A DNA stretch of 64,000 nucleotides from Blastomussa wellsi (GCA_947652115.1 OX393570.1:12792950-12856949), one strand, 5' to 3'. Positions 1 through 10,694 are shown, counted from the first letter of the stretch. Translations and numbers: made by a program. The notes: a model not told the origin generated them from the sequence alone.

Positions 1-1775
1 GCGTAGGCAAGTTTCAATTCTTCTTGAGTTAAGTTAAAATTTTGTCTTAGTTTCATAGCATTGTTTGGTAGCTGAGCTTTCCTGCTTACTATTAATGAAT
101 AGAAATCTTTCGATTTCTTTTTTGTAATATCAAAAATAACATTATTACACTTAAAATAGGGAAGGCGCCTATCTGACCCATGCTCAGCCGTTTTTAAGTA
201 GGATGGTATAGAGTGTCTAAGACCAGTCCATGTAAGAAAATTGGCCTTTTGATTTTTTTTCCTTAGTATTTCAAAAGAATTAATATTGTTAAGATTTAGT
301 AACAAATCGTTGACAGTGCAAATTCCAAAGTTGTAATAAGTATTGTAAAAGACAGGTTTTCCATTAATTCTAATGTCTTTATTGTTCCAAATTATAGAAA
401 GCCAGTGTTTCTCTTCAAAGAAGAGATCTCGAAATTCTGACCACCAAAGCAAAAGTTCTCTATAGAAAGTTGAGATAATTGGAAGATCCTTTATCGCGTA
501 ATTGCAGTCAAAGATTAATAAATCTCCAAGTTGTTTTAGGAGGTGTTTTAAATAGAACTTCCATGTACTGTCATTGTTATTAAATATTCTTTTCAACCAA
601 GCCAGTCTTAACGCCTTAATCATACTTTCAATGTCCATCATTTTTATGCCACCTTCTTCGAGAGTGTTTATCGCCGAAAGTCTTGTCACTTTATCTTTTC
701 CTTTCCATACAAAGGTGAAAATTATGTGGTTCGCTTGTTTAATAATATTTGATGGAGTTGGTAGTAATGAGGACACGTAGACTAATTTGGGGATAAGTAG
801 AGATTTAATTATAGTAACTTTGCCATAAATAGATAACCCTCTTGAAGACCAAATATTTGTAAGCTTCTTCATATTATCAAGTTTATCTTGGAAGTTTTTT
901 TCATAGAGTAATGACTGGTCATATGAAAAGAATACCCCTAAGGCTTTGATGGGTTCACTTGGCCAATTTATACCGAGTGGTTTTTTATCGTTGTCCTTTT
1001 GAGACCCAATCCACATACCTTCTGTTTTTGAACTGTTAATTTCAAGTCCACATAAATTTTTAAAATGATCTAGTTGTTGAAATAAAGCGTTTGCCGAGTC
1101 CAAATTTGACAGGACCGCAGTGGTATCGTCTGCATATTGTAAAACTTTTGTTTCATTGTTGCCTATTTTAATTCCCTCGATTTTTGGATCTTTACGGATA
1201 GAAATTGCCAAGGTTTCGATGACTAGGAGAAAGAGATACGGAGAGAGTGGGTCACCCTGTCTCACACCTCGTGCTAGGGTGAAAGAATCTGATGCTAAGC
1301 CATTATTTATAACGCAGCTCTCGATGTTGTGATAAAATGTTTTAACCCAATTAATTAAGTCAGGCCCAAAGTTAAAGGCTTTAAGACAGTCAAAAAGATA
1401 GTGCCATTCTACAGTATCGAACGCTTTCTTAAAATCAATAAAAATCAAAATACCAAGAATGTTTTCATTTTTTGTGAATTCCATGATATCAAAAATCAAT
1501 CTTACCGTTTCTCCAATGTAGCGATCTTTAACGTAGCCTGTTTGATTGTGATGAATAATATTTGGCAAAACATTCTTAACCCTAACTGCGATTACTTTTG
1601 AAATGATTTTAGCATCAACATTAATAAGGGATATAGGTCTCCAATTTTCTATCAGTGTTCGATCTTTACCTTGTTTCTCAATTAAAGTGATAACTGCCTT
1701 TCTTTGCGAGCTGGACAGTTCTCCATATTTAAAGGACTCTTGTACGCAATCCATAAAGGATGCGCTAATTAAGTT
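1..1775 (-). pseudogene. L1-type ORF2, reverse transcriptase part (partial)
   Basis: Reading the minus strand downward from about 1,775 gives an open frame that runs to position 1. It carries fingers/palm motifs including 'ILIFIDFKKAFDTVEW' (about 1,440-1,390), 'RQGDPLSPYLF' (about 1,260-1,225) and the catalytic 'QYADDTT' at 1,139-1,123, followed by the usual post-RT region. It is one nucleotide out of frame with the endonuclease ORF upstream, so ORF2 was originally continuous. The C-terminal zinc-knuckle region lies outside the window. Assignment to the L1/Tx1 group rests on the APE endonuclease plus RT layout; clade is an inference. Confidence 0.85.
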
Positions 1776-3247
1776 CCAGCAGGTTTATAAAATTCTACTG
1801 GTAATCCGTCATTGCCAGGCGATTTGTTGTTTTGGAAGCTGTTTAAAACAGACTCTAATTCCTCAAAGGATATTTCACCTTCGCAAGACTGTTTTTGTTC
1901 CTCTGATAATGTTGGTAAATCTAAATTACTTAAAAACGGTTCACTGATTTTGCTGTTAATGTCATTAAATTGTGATTCATACAAACTGCTATAAAAGCGT
2001 TTCTGTTCTTCAAGTATTTTGTAAGGATCAGTTGTAATAACTCCGCTTACGCACAATTTTCTGATATGCTTTTTGACGTTGTTTCGTTTTTCTAAATTCA
2101 AAAAATACTTTGAACTTCTCTCTCCGTGTTCATGCCAACGAGCTCTCGCGCGAATTATAATACCTTTCGTTTTTTCCTCATAAAAGTGTTCAAGGATTTC
2201 TTTTGCTTCTTTTAGAAAGTTTTGATTAACGATAGATGGATCTTCTGCGTATTTCTTTGCAGCTTCTTCATAAGTAGTTTGCAAGAGTTTTTCCCTAGCA
2301 TTCCGTTCTTTTGCCTTTTGTTTAGAATAAGAAATGGCATTGTTTCTGATTTTATATTTTAGCCAATCCCAAATGGAGCGCTTGTCTGAGAGGTTATTCA
2401 AGCCCGTTGCTTTCCATTCTGGAAAATTATTTTTCAGTTCATTCAGGTAATGTTCATCTTCGAGAAGAGATACATTCATTTTCCAGTAACCAGGACCTTT
2501 GACACTTTGATGCGAATCTTTTAAAGCAAGTTCGATCGCCGCGTGATCTGTCTTTATCGCTGGAGTGATATCTGTTGATTCCACAAAATCATGCAAATTG
2601 TTTGATATTAACCAATAGTCTAACCGACAAAATACTTGTGGCGAGTTTTGGCTCCAGGTATAACTTTTAGTCTGAGGATTTTTGATTCTCCAAATATCAA
2701 CTAAGTCAAGCTCATTTTGTAAACATTGAATGTTGTCTATTACTTTTTTCCTTGGTACCATTACACCACCTCTTTTGTCAAACTTTGGATTAAGCGGACA
2801 ATTAAAATCTCCACCACAAATGATATTTTCCTCGCAATCTAGATTTTCTGTTTGTATCGTTTTATGTAGATTTTTGAAAAATTGGCAGGTCATTTTGTCC
2901 TTGTTTGGGGCATAAATATTGATTAAAACATAAATTTTATCTTCTATTGTGACTTTTAGAATTATAAAACGCCCTGAGGGATCTAACACTGTATTTTGAA
3001 TTGTGCAATTAAAGCCGTTTCTAATTAACACTGCAACCCCACAGGAATTTGGACTTCCATGCGAATAAACAATTTTCCCACCCCACTCGTTCATCCATTG
3101 ATTCTCTTGCTCTTTTCGAGAATGTGTTTCCTGAAGAAATATGATGTCAGCTTTTCTTTTGCGACACCACGTGAAAATGGTTCTTCTCTTTTGAAAATTA
3201 CTCACACCCCTTACGTTAAGGGAAACTAATTTAAATGCCTTAGCCAT
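1769..3247 (-). CDS. L1-type ORF2, APE-like endonuclease domain and linker
   Basis: 492 codons from an ATG at 3,247. The N-terminal 235 residues are an exonuclease-endonuclease-phosphatase fold: 'LNVRGVSNFQKRR', 'IIFLQETHS', 'GDFNCPLNP', 'RLDYWLIS' and 'TDHAAIEL' supply the Asn, Glu, Asp/Asn and terminal Asp-His residues expected for target-site nicking. The rest is the linker into the RT ('KSPGNDGLPVEFY'). The frame ends at a stop created by a one-base shift at about 1,772, after which RT continues in the neighbouring frame. Read as the 5' half of a broken ORF2 rather than a separate gene. Confidence 0.88.
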   Translation of the reverse strand: MAKAFKLVSLNVRGVSNFQKRRTIFTWCRKRKADIIFLQETHSRKEQENQWMNEWGGKIVYSHGSPNSCGVAVLIRNGFNCTIQNTVLDPSGRFIILKVTIEDKIYVLINIYAPNKDKMTCQFFKNLHKTIQTENLDCEENIICGGDFNCPLNPKFDKRGGVMVPRKKVIDNIQCLQNELDLVDIWRIKNPQTKSYTWSQNSPQVFCRLDYWLISNNLHDFVESTDITPAIKTDHAAIELALKDSHQSVKGPGYWKMNVSLLEDEHYLNELKNNFPEWKATGLNNLSDKRSIWDWLKYKIRNNAISYSKQKAKERNAREKLLQTTYEEAAKKYAEDPSIVNQNFLKEAKEILEHFYEEKTKGIIIRARARWHEHGERSSKYFLNLEKRNNVKKHIRKLCVSGVITTDPYKILEEQKRFYSSLYESQFNDINSKISEPFLSNLDLPTLSEEQKQSCEGEISFEELESVLNSFQNNKSPGNDGLPVEFYKPAGT

Positions 3248-3484
3248 CTAGCAAATATTTTTTTCATAATGGTTATTTTTCCTCTTTGAAATAATTTAAT
3301 GTGCACTTCTGTTATTTAGAGTCGAGAACCAGGGTGACGTTTCTTTCTATATACGCTGCATGTAATAAATAAAAATAATTTCCCACAAAAAATTACAAGC
3401 AGACACAACACAAACACACAAACATAATCTAAACACAGATAATTTGTCATTACCAGCAAGGTGTCTCTTACACCGTTCTCGGGA

Positions 3485-4211
3485 TTATAGAGAGTATTTC
3501 ATAATGTTTCCGTAATACAGGAGCTTCTTGGTTTCTTTTCCACGGTAGATCTGCCCGTCTATGATCAACTTGTCGAAGTTAAAGAAAGCCTTTCTTTTTT
3601 CCTGTTTCGCTTTTTTCAAGACTGGATACAGTGTCTTGTGTATGTCTTCCACTTCTTTTGGATAATCATCGGAGACTCCTATGCCCGTTCCTTGCAAATT
3701 CTTTAAAAAAGAGCGCACATGCTCTTTGTCTTGATAGTGACTGAATCTGGCTATGATGGATCTGGGGTTGCGTTGCATTGCTTGTTTTGGTTTCACACTT
3801 TGGATTCTATGAACTCTTTCAAAACGAATGGCTTTGACAACTTGTGAAGGGATTTGCATCTGATTTGTAAGAAGGTTTCTTACTACTTCTTCGGTTTTTT
3901 CTTCGGGTTCTTCTCTGATATTGTAAATTCGCATGTTTTCTCGCCTGGTGTATGCTTCCAGCTTTATATTCCTTCGTTTAAGAGCCTCAATATCGGCGTC
4001 CATAGAATCTAAATCGTCGCTGTGCTCATCAACAGTCGTCGTTGTTTTCGCTACCTCTTTCTGTAGTTGGGCGATGTCCTCTTGGGCAAAGTTTAGCGAA
4101 GTTTTCAAATCTTTGACTTCTTCTCGTAAATCGTTAATTATGCTCTTCAAAGACTCGATTTCTTTAAGTCCTGATAGCACTCTGTCCAGCTTCTCGTCTA
4201 AAGCGTCTTTG
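3485..4211 (-). CDS. L1-type ORF1 (coiled coil + RRM-like RNA-binding protein), 5' truncated
   Basis: 231 codons from the first ATG at 4,180; the frame stays open upstream to the element's truncation point at about 4,211, so the true start is missing. Residues 1-70 are a heptad-rich coiled coil (repeated Leu/Ile, many Lys/Glu). They are followed by an RRM-like segment ('MRIYNIREEP', 'ERVHRI', 'PRSIIARFSHYQDK') and a C-terminal domain ending 'DGQIYRGKE'. This layout matches L1 ORF1p, a trimeric RNA chaperone that coats the LINE transcript. It sits 240 bp upstream of ORF2, the usual order. Confidence 0.82.
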
Positions 4212-4920
4212 GAAAATTAGGTCCAATAGGTTTTAGCAAAAAGGGTGGCAATGAGACAGCAGTTGTATCATTTGGTCCACAAGGTGGTGAGACTAAATTT
4301 TCAGAAAAGATGGTGACAAAGACATCGAAAGAAATTCTTTTCTTTATGATACAAGCGATTACCCGGTTGAGCATCCACTACACTCAAACGCCAACAAAAA
4401 TGCCTTGGGCAAGATGAAAGATGAATGTGCCGGAACGCCGATAGCAGAGTGCGTGTGTCTGAGACCAAAAATGTAGTCGATTCTGAGGGCGGACGAAAAA
4501 AACATCAAAAAAGCGAAGGGCGTAAAAAGGTGCGTTGTCAAGAAACAAATCAAGCATGAACAGTACAAGGAAACGCGTTTAGGTGCGAAACAGTTATGGC
4601 ACGGAATGAACGTTCTGCGAAGTGAGGGGCACCAAATCTATGGCATGCACGTCAAAAAACGAAAACGAAAAGAAAGAGTTGGCTTCACTCAAAAAACTTG
4701 TAAAAAATAAAGCAAAAGCAAAAGCACAAGAAAAGGTTGATAAAATCAGAGCAGGTAGAAAAAGAAAGAAACACTCTTCAACAAAATCTTAACGACCCGA
4801 GAATGCTCGATGAACTGCATGAGCAACTGCGCTCCCACTTCGTGAGCACGTAAAAGAGATCTTCAAAAACTACGGAGTGAAAGTTACATCAGTCCTTCTT
4901 GCTGCTGGTGTCACAATTCC
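4212..4920 (+). pseudogene. Virus-like P3 (copy A): coiled-coil membrane protein remnant
   Basis: Begins exactly at the L1 junction, with sequence homologous to copy B from about 11,893. It then follows copy B with many frameshifts and deletions: Gly-rich segment, short Lys/Glu coiled-coil remnants (4,660-4,790), and a C-terminal hydrophobic stretch at about 4,885-4,920. The long coiled-coil middle of copy B is mostly deleted. No reading frame survives. The N-terminal part must lie left of the L1, outside the window. Function unknown; the copy B entry describes the family. Confidence 0.7.
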
Positions 4921-5257
4921 TTTATTCCTTTATTACAATTTATGGATTAAAAACCAAAGGATGACCCGTAAAGGAGTCCTAGACCCCATATCAAAACAGA
5001 TCACCTAAACTATATATATATATATAAACAACAAAATAATAGATTCAGAAAATACAGAAATATAAAAATTACTCACAAGTCACTGAAAAATTTCTTAACT
5101 CTAGATTTAAAAATATTTACATTATCAGAGACACGAATATCTAAAGGTAGTTGATTCCACTGGTCAGTAATTCTATGGAAGAAACTATACTTCAAGACAT
5201 TGGTTCTGGCATATTTCTTCTTTAAAGTTAAAAAGTCCTTAGCCCTAAGTCGTTTGC
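4921..5257 (-). mobile_element. 3' fragment of a CR1/jockey-type LINE
   Basis: Interrupts the homology between copies A and B. Read on the minus strand it encodes the terminal segment typical of CR1/jockey ORF2, including 'WNQLPLDIRVSDNVNIFKS' (about 5,160-5,100) and a stop, followed by a 3' tail containing (AT)n at about 5,010-5,030. Both edges abut virus-like sequence, so this is a 5'-truncated insertion of about 340 bp. Confidence 0.7.
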
Positions 5258-5460
5258 TCCATTAACAACTTGCTGAAAGCCACTGGCAAAGGGTTGGGAA
5301 ATGGCTTGAAAGAGGTTGGCAATCAATCCTTCCCCAGTTAATTGGCTCGATTGTTTCTTTCCTATTCAAAGCTGCCGGGGAGGTCATCTCTTTTCTGGCA
5401 GAGCACGCCTGGCTTCTGATTTTGGCTGTTGTGGCGTTTCTGGTCGAGCAGCAGCGTTAA
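5258..5460 (+). pseudogene. Virus-like P2 (copy A): C-terminal membrane segment of P3
   Basis: Homologous to 12,753-12,971 in copy B. It reads as a Gly/Lys-rich amphipathic stretch, then two hydrophobic segments ('LIGSIVSFLF', 'LLILAVVAFLVE') and a TAA at 5,458. A frame break with a stop near 5,337 disables it. Its 3' end overlaps the end of P1 on the other strand by 4 bp, the same convergent layout as in copy B. It probably formed the tail of P3 before the LINE fragment at 4,921-5,257 separated them. Confidence 0.6.
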
Positions 5461-7082
5461 CGCAATGTCAAGAATGCCATACCCGCAACTGCAACCCCGC
5501 CAACAGTGACAGCTATTTTGTTCTCGAGATGTCCAGAACTTCCGGAGCCAGCTGTTGGCGTTGGTTCAGATTCCGTTTGCTCCTCTGCAGCTGTTTGGGA
5601 GACAGGCGCTGGCTCTTTTTTTGCCATTGCTGCTTTTTGTATCGCATTTGAAGGGTGACTGTTTGGCCGGTTTATTTTCGATTCCCCGCCATCCATCAGC
5701 CGAAGTGCCGCTTTTTTGTGCTTTTGTTTGCCCCGTCGTTGACCCCCAACTTCATACCCAGTATCGCCTGTTTCAACCGGTTGTTGCAGCCAACCGTGCT
5801 TTCTGTGTTAATTACCATCCGCTCGGGCATCAGCCAGGCGCCCGAGCATACAGCAAGGTTCAACCGTACCTTTGCCTCATCAACCGCCAGCTGATAACGC
5901 TGCACGCTTTTTGTCAGGTCAGGCTGCCTTATTGCATCTTCCACCAAGACGAGGAACTCACTCTGCGCCTCCTTTGCGCGCGCCCCTTCGCCCAGGATGC
6001 TGCTGTGGACGTTGACTTGCGCGCCCAAAATGCAATACACAAAAGCCTCTATCGACTGGTTTATTCGCGACAAACCCGCCTGGGTCAAACCTGCGGAGGT
6101 TTTGGGTGCGAACCAATTTAATTGCTCTTCCGCAATAAAACATACTGAAATTCCCTTTTCTGACGCCCTTGGGTCCTAGTCATCGAATTTTGCTTTTGCC
6201 GATGGATAGGGCACATCCAGTATGAAAGGGTCGCGGCAATAAATTTAAACGCTCCCCAGCCCGTGGTCTCGACCTCGCGTGTAGTGGAAATCGGTTGACG
6301 GGGGAACGCCGAACTCTGCGCATAATACGCCACGTCATGGTTGTTGTTGGTCTGACTGAATGTTGGGTCGCCCGGCAGCGCGCTCACGCTTTGGATGCCT
6401 CCGAGCTGATACAGGATTCGCCGAACTGTAAAGTACACATGAAAGATGTAGAAAGCCCGCACCTGCGGTGGCAGATTCAGCGTTGTGTTGTCAAATACTT
6501 CTCGTGAGATTCCGCAACCTGTCGTAGCGCACCACACTGCAAAGTTCAGCTGCTGTTACCAGAAAGATAGATTTGGCCCCACTAGCCATTTTTTGTGCAG
6601 GCTTTGACGTTTCGAATTTTATCTGTTCCTTGGTAAATATCTCTCTGAACTTTGTTGTAAAATACTGGTCAGGGGAGACATAAATATTGATTGATTTGTT
6701 GAATATTTTCTTCAAACTCGGTGCAGCGTCTTCCAATGGAACTGCTGTAACCGGCAGCGAACTTTTTGCACTGGGCGATAACTTGTAAGGGAAGCCGCCA
6801 ACGTCATCCAAACCCAGTGCGCTTTTCATGCCTGCACTCCAATATTTGCGGTCTGAACTGAAGATGCCTGTCAGACTGCCGGGACCCTCTTTGTAAAATA
6901 TTTCAGCTGTTGCTGTGTTGTCCGACGCAAAAAATGTCTGTGCTTCAAATTTGCTTTTGTCGGCCCTCGGAAACCATGCAGAAAAAGCCGCCCATGCCTT
7001 GGCTTGTGCAAGCTTCGCATTTGTGGAGATGCCGTTGGCAGCCTGAATCTGCTTGTGGACGTGCGGTTTTCCAGATGTTCAT
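5457..7082 (-). pseudogene. Virus-like P1 (copy A): about 540-aa helical protein, decayed
   Basis: Homologue of 12,947-14,574. The frame breaks several times: segments at 6,829-6,491, 6,537-6,118, 6,143-5,958, 6,088-5,696 and 5,696-5,457 each match consecutive parts of the copy B protein. An ATG at 7,082 ('MNIWKTAR') is conserved with copy B, but the frame shifts right after it. The C-terminus, 'KIAVTVGGVAVAGMAF', is a clear membrane segment and better preserved than in copy B. The product is unknown; no catalytic motif is visible. Confidence 0.72.
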
Positions 7083-7136
7083 CTTTATATATTCCCTGTT
7101 ATTTTTTAATTAGAAATTTAGGTGCAACAAAATGAA

Positions 7137-8136
7137 ATGGTTGTGCTTACTATTGTAACAACAGAAAACTGTCACACTGTTTACTTTGACAAGCCAATTC
7201 AGAAACCAAGTTATATCCGGCTGTTAAGTTGTTCGCTTTATAACTCGTGGCACAACTTAAGAAAAGTGTGGAAAGTGTTTTATGAAAGGAAAGACGTTTA
7301 AGGAAAACCTCTTGAAACTCTTAAAGTAAAGCCTCTTGAAACTCTTAAAGTAAAGCCTCTTGAAACTCTTGAAGGAAAGCCTCTTGAAACTCTTGAAGGA
7401 AAGCCTCTTGAAACTCTTTTGTACCCTGGCAACTATGATCCTCGAAAGTATCCAAAACTTTTTCAACGAAGGCTTCCCAGAAAATATATTTTCTGCAACG
7501 CAGGGTACATTCGGGAGAACAGTTATCATTGCCCCAAACACACACAAAATTGGCGCAGAATTTGGTTTGAGTGACAGTTTGGAAAAACTTCTTGATAAAC
7601 CCAACAGAAGTGTTGTTTTCACTCAAATTGTTCTCGATGGTGTAAAAACTGAGAACTTTTATTTTATCCACTGTGATTTAGTGGACAGAGAGCAGAACCT
7701 TTTCAACGGCAAGCACTTAAGTGTTCTTGCGAGCTTTGACATTAAAGGAAAGCCTTATGAAAAAGTCGGAATTGTGGTCGGAGCGCCTGTTGCTGGAATA
7801 GCTGCCCTTTCAGGGTTTTCTTCCACAGGCATGTCTATTGTTAACAAGAAGCTGGAAAGGAAAGTTAAAAAGCACACGAAAATTCAATCTCTGGCCCTTG
7901 CAAAGCATGGCTCAATAAAAAGCTCCGTCTCTCAAGCTCTTGACGATAACAATGTTTCCGACACAGAATTCAAACAAATAACTCCTGAAATGCAGAAATA
8001 TCGTGAACTCAAAGAGAGACTGCTGGAAAACTACGCGGAGAAACCGTCCGATTTACGGCAGCCGCATCTTGAAAAGATGAAAAACCAGGTTCGCCAAGAG
8101 TTTCGAAAAAACTGGCGACGTCCAGCACAAATTTGA
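7137..8136 (+). pseudogene. Virus-like P5 (copy A): capsid-associated-like protein fused to a second gene's tail
   Basis: Starts at the ATG at 7,137 ('MVVLTIVTTENCHTVYF'), conserved in copy B at 14,631. It runs divergently from P1 with 54 bp between start codons. The frame is broken by five 24-bp repeats (7,308-7,420) and by an extra base near 7,441. It then stays open from 7,360 to 8,136, with 'YFIHCDLVDREQNLFNGK' and 'SVLASFDIKGKPYEKV'. After about residue 145 of that ORF the character changes to a Gly-rich hydrophobic segment ('VVGAPVAGIAALSGF') and a charged helical tail, suggesting fusion by deletion with another gene (P6). Beta-rich part resembles minor-capsid-type proteins by pattern only. 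Confidence 0.6.
7308..7420 (+). repeat. 24-bp tandem repeat, five copies, inside P5
   Basis: Units starting at 7,308, 7,332, 7,356, 7,380 and 7,404 share 'CCTCTTGAAACTCTT' with exact 24-bp spacing. The first two end GTAAAG and the next two GGAAAG; the fifth is partial. Copy B has only one unit-like stretch here, so the array expanded in copy A. Confidence 0.92.
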
Positions 8137-9110
8137 ACTAAACTTTGAGACAAAAAACACAAAAATCTCCCTCTCTGTTTTAAAAAGTAGATAACGCGTG
8201 GCGTTGTGTGATGTTGTCACGCGTGACGTTGCGTGACTGGTCACACACAGGGGCAAAACCCTTGTCGGGAGGTGCTTGGTGGCTGTTTGTTGCCTGGCCC
8301 CGGCCAGGACTTTCGTGCCGCTGACAAGGCGGCTGTCAATTACCATTTTACCTCTGGGAGCGAGGTTTGAAATCCCGCGGGGGGATTTCTGAGCACCCCT
8401 CTGTTACTAGTAGGGCCCAGGCAGGCTCAACCCGAGGGTAATGTCCCACTGGAAGGACTTCCCCTATACCCGGTAATTCACCATCTGCACAAGCCATTAT
8501 AACGGGATTCAGACCGGGGCCAGCGGTCACCTCTTTTGACTTCACCAGAATTTGTGAACTAACACTTTCATGGCAAGTTCGCTTATATATTGAGACCAGT
8601 CTGGTGTTTACTTCTATTGTGGTGGCCTTTCTCTGTCCCCAGGAAAAAAAATCCCCCATATTTGTCACACGCATGTGCTTTGGGGCTCATGCATAAAAAA
8701 AATCCCCCACATTTGTCATGCGCATGCGCTTTGGGATCATGCATAAATTAAAGAGAGGCAAACTCACATATAAACAGTTTCTCCAATGCTTCTGCTTTTC
8801 CACACGCTTTTCTGTATATACAAGGAATTATCAACACCCATTTGGCAGAGCGAGGTCAGACGGATAACACAGCAAGTAATAGAGGCAATGTCCAAGGTGG
8901 GAAAAGTGAAATCAGGCTCTGAACGAGTCAATTTTCAAGAAGGTTCAGATCGACAGTTCGATCGTGCGCTTTGAACAAATCTTGTGTTCCACCTTGTCTC
9001 AACTTCTGTGGCGGAAAAAGAACTTTCAGCTCGCTGGGCCTAAGATTTTGCTCAATTCAGCCTCTGGTTTGCCAAAGTCGTGAGCGGTCAGCCAATTTGT
9101 AATCCGATGG
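8137..9110. other. Non-coding part of copy A, with GC-rich segment and 51-bp tandem repeat
   Basis: No supported gene. 8,230-8,560 is unusually GC-rich for the window, with an open minus frame (8,348-8,674) that has no recognisable motif. 8,643-8,746 holds two copies of a 51-bp unit beginning 'AATCCCCC' (8,650 and 8,701). A short plus ORF at 8,786-8,974 has no recognisable features. Confidence 0.5.
8643..8746. repeat. 51-bp direct repeat, two copies
   Basis: Two units starting at about 8,650 and 8,701, each with 'AATCCCCCAYATTTGTCA' then 'CGCATG', 'GCTTTGGG' and 'TCATGCATAAA'. They differ at a few positions. Confidence 0.85.
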
Positions 9111-9159
9111 CTTGGGGGACAAAGACTTCAAATTGGTCACGTTGTTTGAGCGTCTCGGT

Positions 9160-9669
9160 TCACATTATTTTTATAAACATTCCGCAGTAGTCGATTTCAT
9201 CAAACGTTGGGTCACCGAGGAAGTGTTTGTCTCCATTTTTCCAGCACGAGAAGCACAATCCATTCTGTTCACAGACGCTACATTTTCTACAAACCGTAGC
9301 CTTGACAATTTGTTCGCGTCTGCTACAGAAAGGAGCGCCTCGTAGTTCCTCATGAATTTTATCCCAGCCAAGAGATAACCTTTGCTTAATCTTTAAGGTG
9401 AGATACTCCTTGTTTATCTTTTCCCTTAACTCCGGGGTAGCATTTTGTATGTAATTCTGCATCGTCAGTTTTTTTAATTGTGCAGTTAATTGTGCAACTT
9501 TAAATAATTCGCATATATCCCGTGCAGGCAGTTTGTCTAAAACATAATCCTTGTGTAATATTTCAATTGACGCCACTAGTTCTTGTTCTAATATTCTAAT
9601 TGACGCCGCTTGTTCTGGTTCTAAATTCTGCATCGTTGCTGGTCCTATTTCTTTTGCAGCCATCAACAA
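9160..9669 (-). CDS. Z1: small Cys-rich (zinc-binding-like) protein of the virus-like element
   Basis: 169 codons from the ATG at 9,669. The N-terminal half is helical and charged. From residue about 105 comes 'GWDKIHEELRGAPFC', then a tight Cys cluster 'VCRKCSVCEQNGLCFSCW' that could bind one or two zinc ions. Two shorter relatives on the same strand (9,908-10,140 and about 15,040-15,250) share the 'APFC' lead-in and the CxxC-type cluster ending 'GLCxxCY'. Cys spacing is kept across all three, which argues for a real protein family. Family not identified; a nucleic-acid or protein-binding role is only a guess. Confidence 0.55.
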   Translation of the reverse strand: MLMAAKEIGPATMQNLEPEQAASIRILEQELVASIEILHKDYVLDKLPARDICELFKVAQLTAQLKKLTMQNYIQNATPELREKINKEYLTLKIKQRLSLGWDKIHEELRGAPFCSRREQIVKATVCRKCSVCEQNGLCFSCWKNGDKHFLGDPTFDEIDYCGMFIKIM

Positions 9670-9907
9670 CTTTGCGTGCGAGAAAATAATTGTGTTGATT
9701 TAATCTCTAATTGTTGCATGACTTCAGGTATTCAAATTGAGGGCCATCAGCTCGTGCAAAACAAGTTCATATTCTTTCTTTGCATTTTTCTTTTTGCGTA
9801 TAAGCCGCTGTCTTAGCGGGAGCCAGTCGCAAGCATAACTTTCTGCGTTGAAAGGTTTTTTATGTATTTCTCATAGAAGTCATTATCATCAAAATAAAAA
9901 GCGTTGC

Positions 9908-10140
9908 CTAAAAAATGTTCCACGCCATTTTATAACATGTTAAACATAATCCATTTCGCCTGCATATGCTGCATTTTCTACAAACGAAAACTTTTACAAA
10001 CTGTTCACATCTGTCGCAAAAAAAGGGGGCCAAAAACTCATTTTCTATTAGCGCAAATAACTCGTTATGTACAACATCAAAACCGAGATCCAATCGCTCC
10101 TTGACTTGATTGCGATGTGTTCGTTACAAATTCGCTCCCG
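9908..10140 (-). pseudogene. Z2: second Cys-rich paralogue, truncated
   Basis: The ORF from 10,093 reads 'MDLGFDVVHNELF', then 'FLAPFFCDRCEQFVKV' and 'VCRKCSICRRNGLCLTCY'. It lines up with Z1 from its 'LGWDKIH' through the Cys cluster. Similarity extends upstream of this ATG in the same frame ('QVKERLDLGFDVVH', to about 10,140) until a stop, so the ATG at 10,093 is probably not the original start. It ends at a stop just after the cluster. Probably a tandem duplicate of Z1. Confidence 0.5.
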
Positions 10141-10691
10141 GAGCTCTGGAGGGCGGTTTTGAATTGACTCAGAAAGGTTGCACTTGTTTTCTCCTCGAAC
10201 CATTGCGTGCTTTTCTAACAAGTATGCAAATCTCTAACTGGTTGTGTTGCTTTTATAACAAGTATGCAAATCTCTAACTGCTTGCTCTTTTGTCATGCAA
10301 AGCTCTAACTGGTTTACATCAGCTCGAGCAAAACACCACCCCCCAAGTTTACTTTACTGGTTGACATCAGCTCGTGCAAAACACGTTTTTCTTAGCCTTT
10401 TCTTGTTTGCGAAGAAGCCGCCGTTTTAGGTTGTTCCCGCTGCAAGCAAAACATAATCAGTAATCATTCCCTTTTTTATTTGGAAGTTATGCTGCGAGCA
10501 ATATTCTCCGACACACCGTTTGCCGCAGTTCTCTTTCCGAGTTCGCACAAACCACACGCAGTTGTTTGTTCCACGTACCATTTTGTTGTATAACAGGTGC
10601 CACCACTTCTGTTTAATTGTGCGAACCTGCCAGGGGTTGTCCTTCCTCGCAAGTAGTATATCCTGTAGTTAACTGTGTAATTATTTGCTTT
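10141..10691. other. Non-coding end region of copy A with short direct repeats
   Basis: No convincing gene. It contains two copies of 'AACAAGTATGCAAATCTCT' (about 10,218 and 10,257) plus a shorter third, and two copies of a 'CATCAGCTCG(T/A)GCAAAACA' motif (about 10,319 and 10,365) with another at 9,746. A minus ORF at 10,476-10,736 runs into the palindrome and shows no motif. Confidence 0.45.
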
Positions 10692-10694
10692 CAC

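Larger units (their letters stand above)
1..4211 (-). mobile_element. L1-type non-LTR retrotransposon, truncated at both ends
   Basis: Minus-strand LINE with ORF1 (coiled coil plus RRM-like) followed by ORF2 (APE-type endonuclease, then reverse transcriptase). Its 3' end runs off the left edge of the window. Its 5' end stops abruptly at about 4,211, inside ORF1, where virus-like P3 sequence resumes in the opposite orientation. 5' truncation is usual for target-primed reverse transcription. One frameshift near 1,772 breaks ORF2, so this copy is probably dead. The stretch 3,250-3,480 between the ORFs is non-coding inter-ORF sequence. Confidence 0.85.

Noticed and set aside
8348..8674. 108-codon minus ORF in a GC-rich stretch
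   Set aside because: Open frame is expected from base composition; no recognisable domain and no counterpart in copy B.
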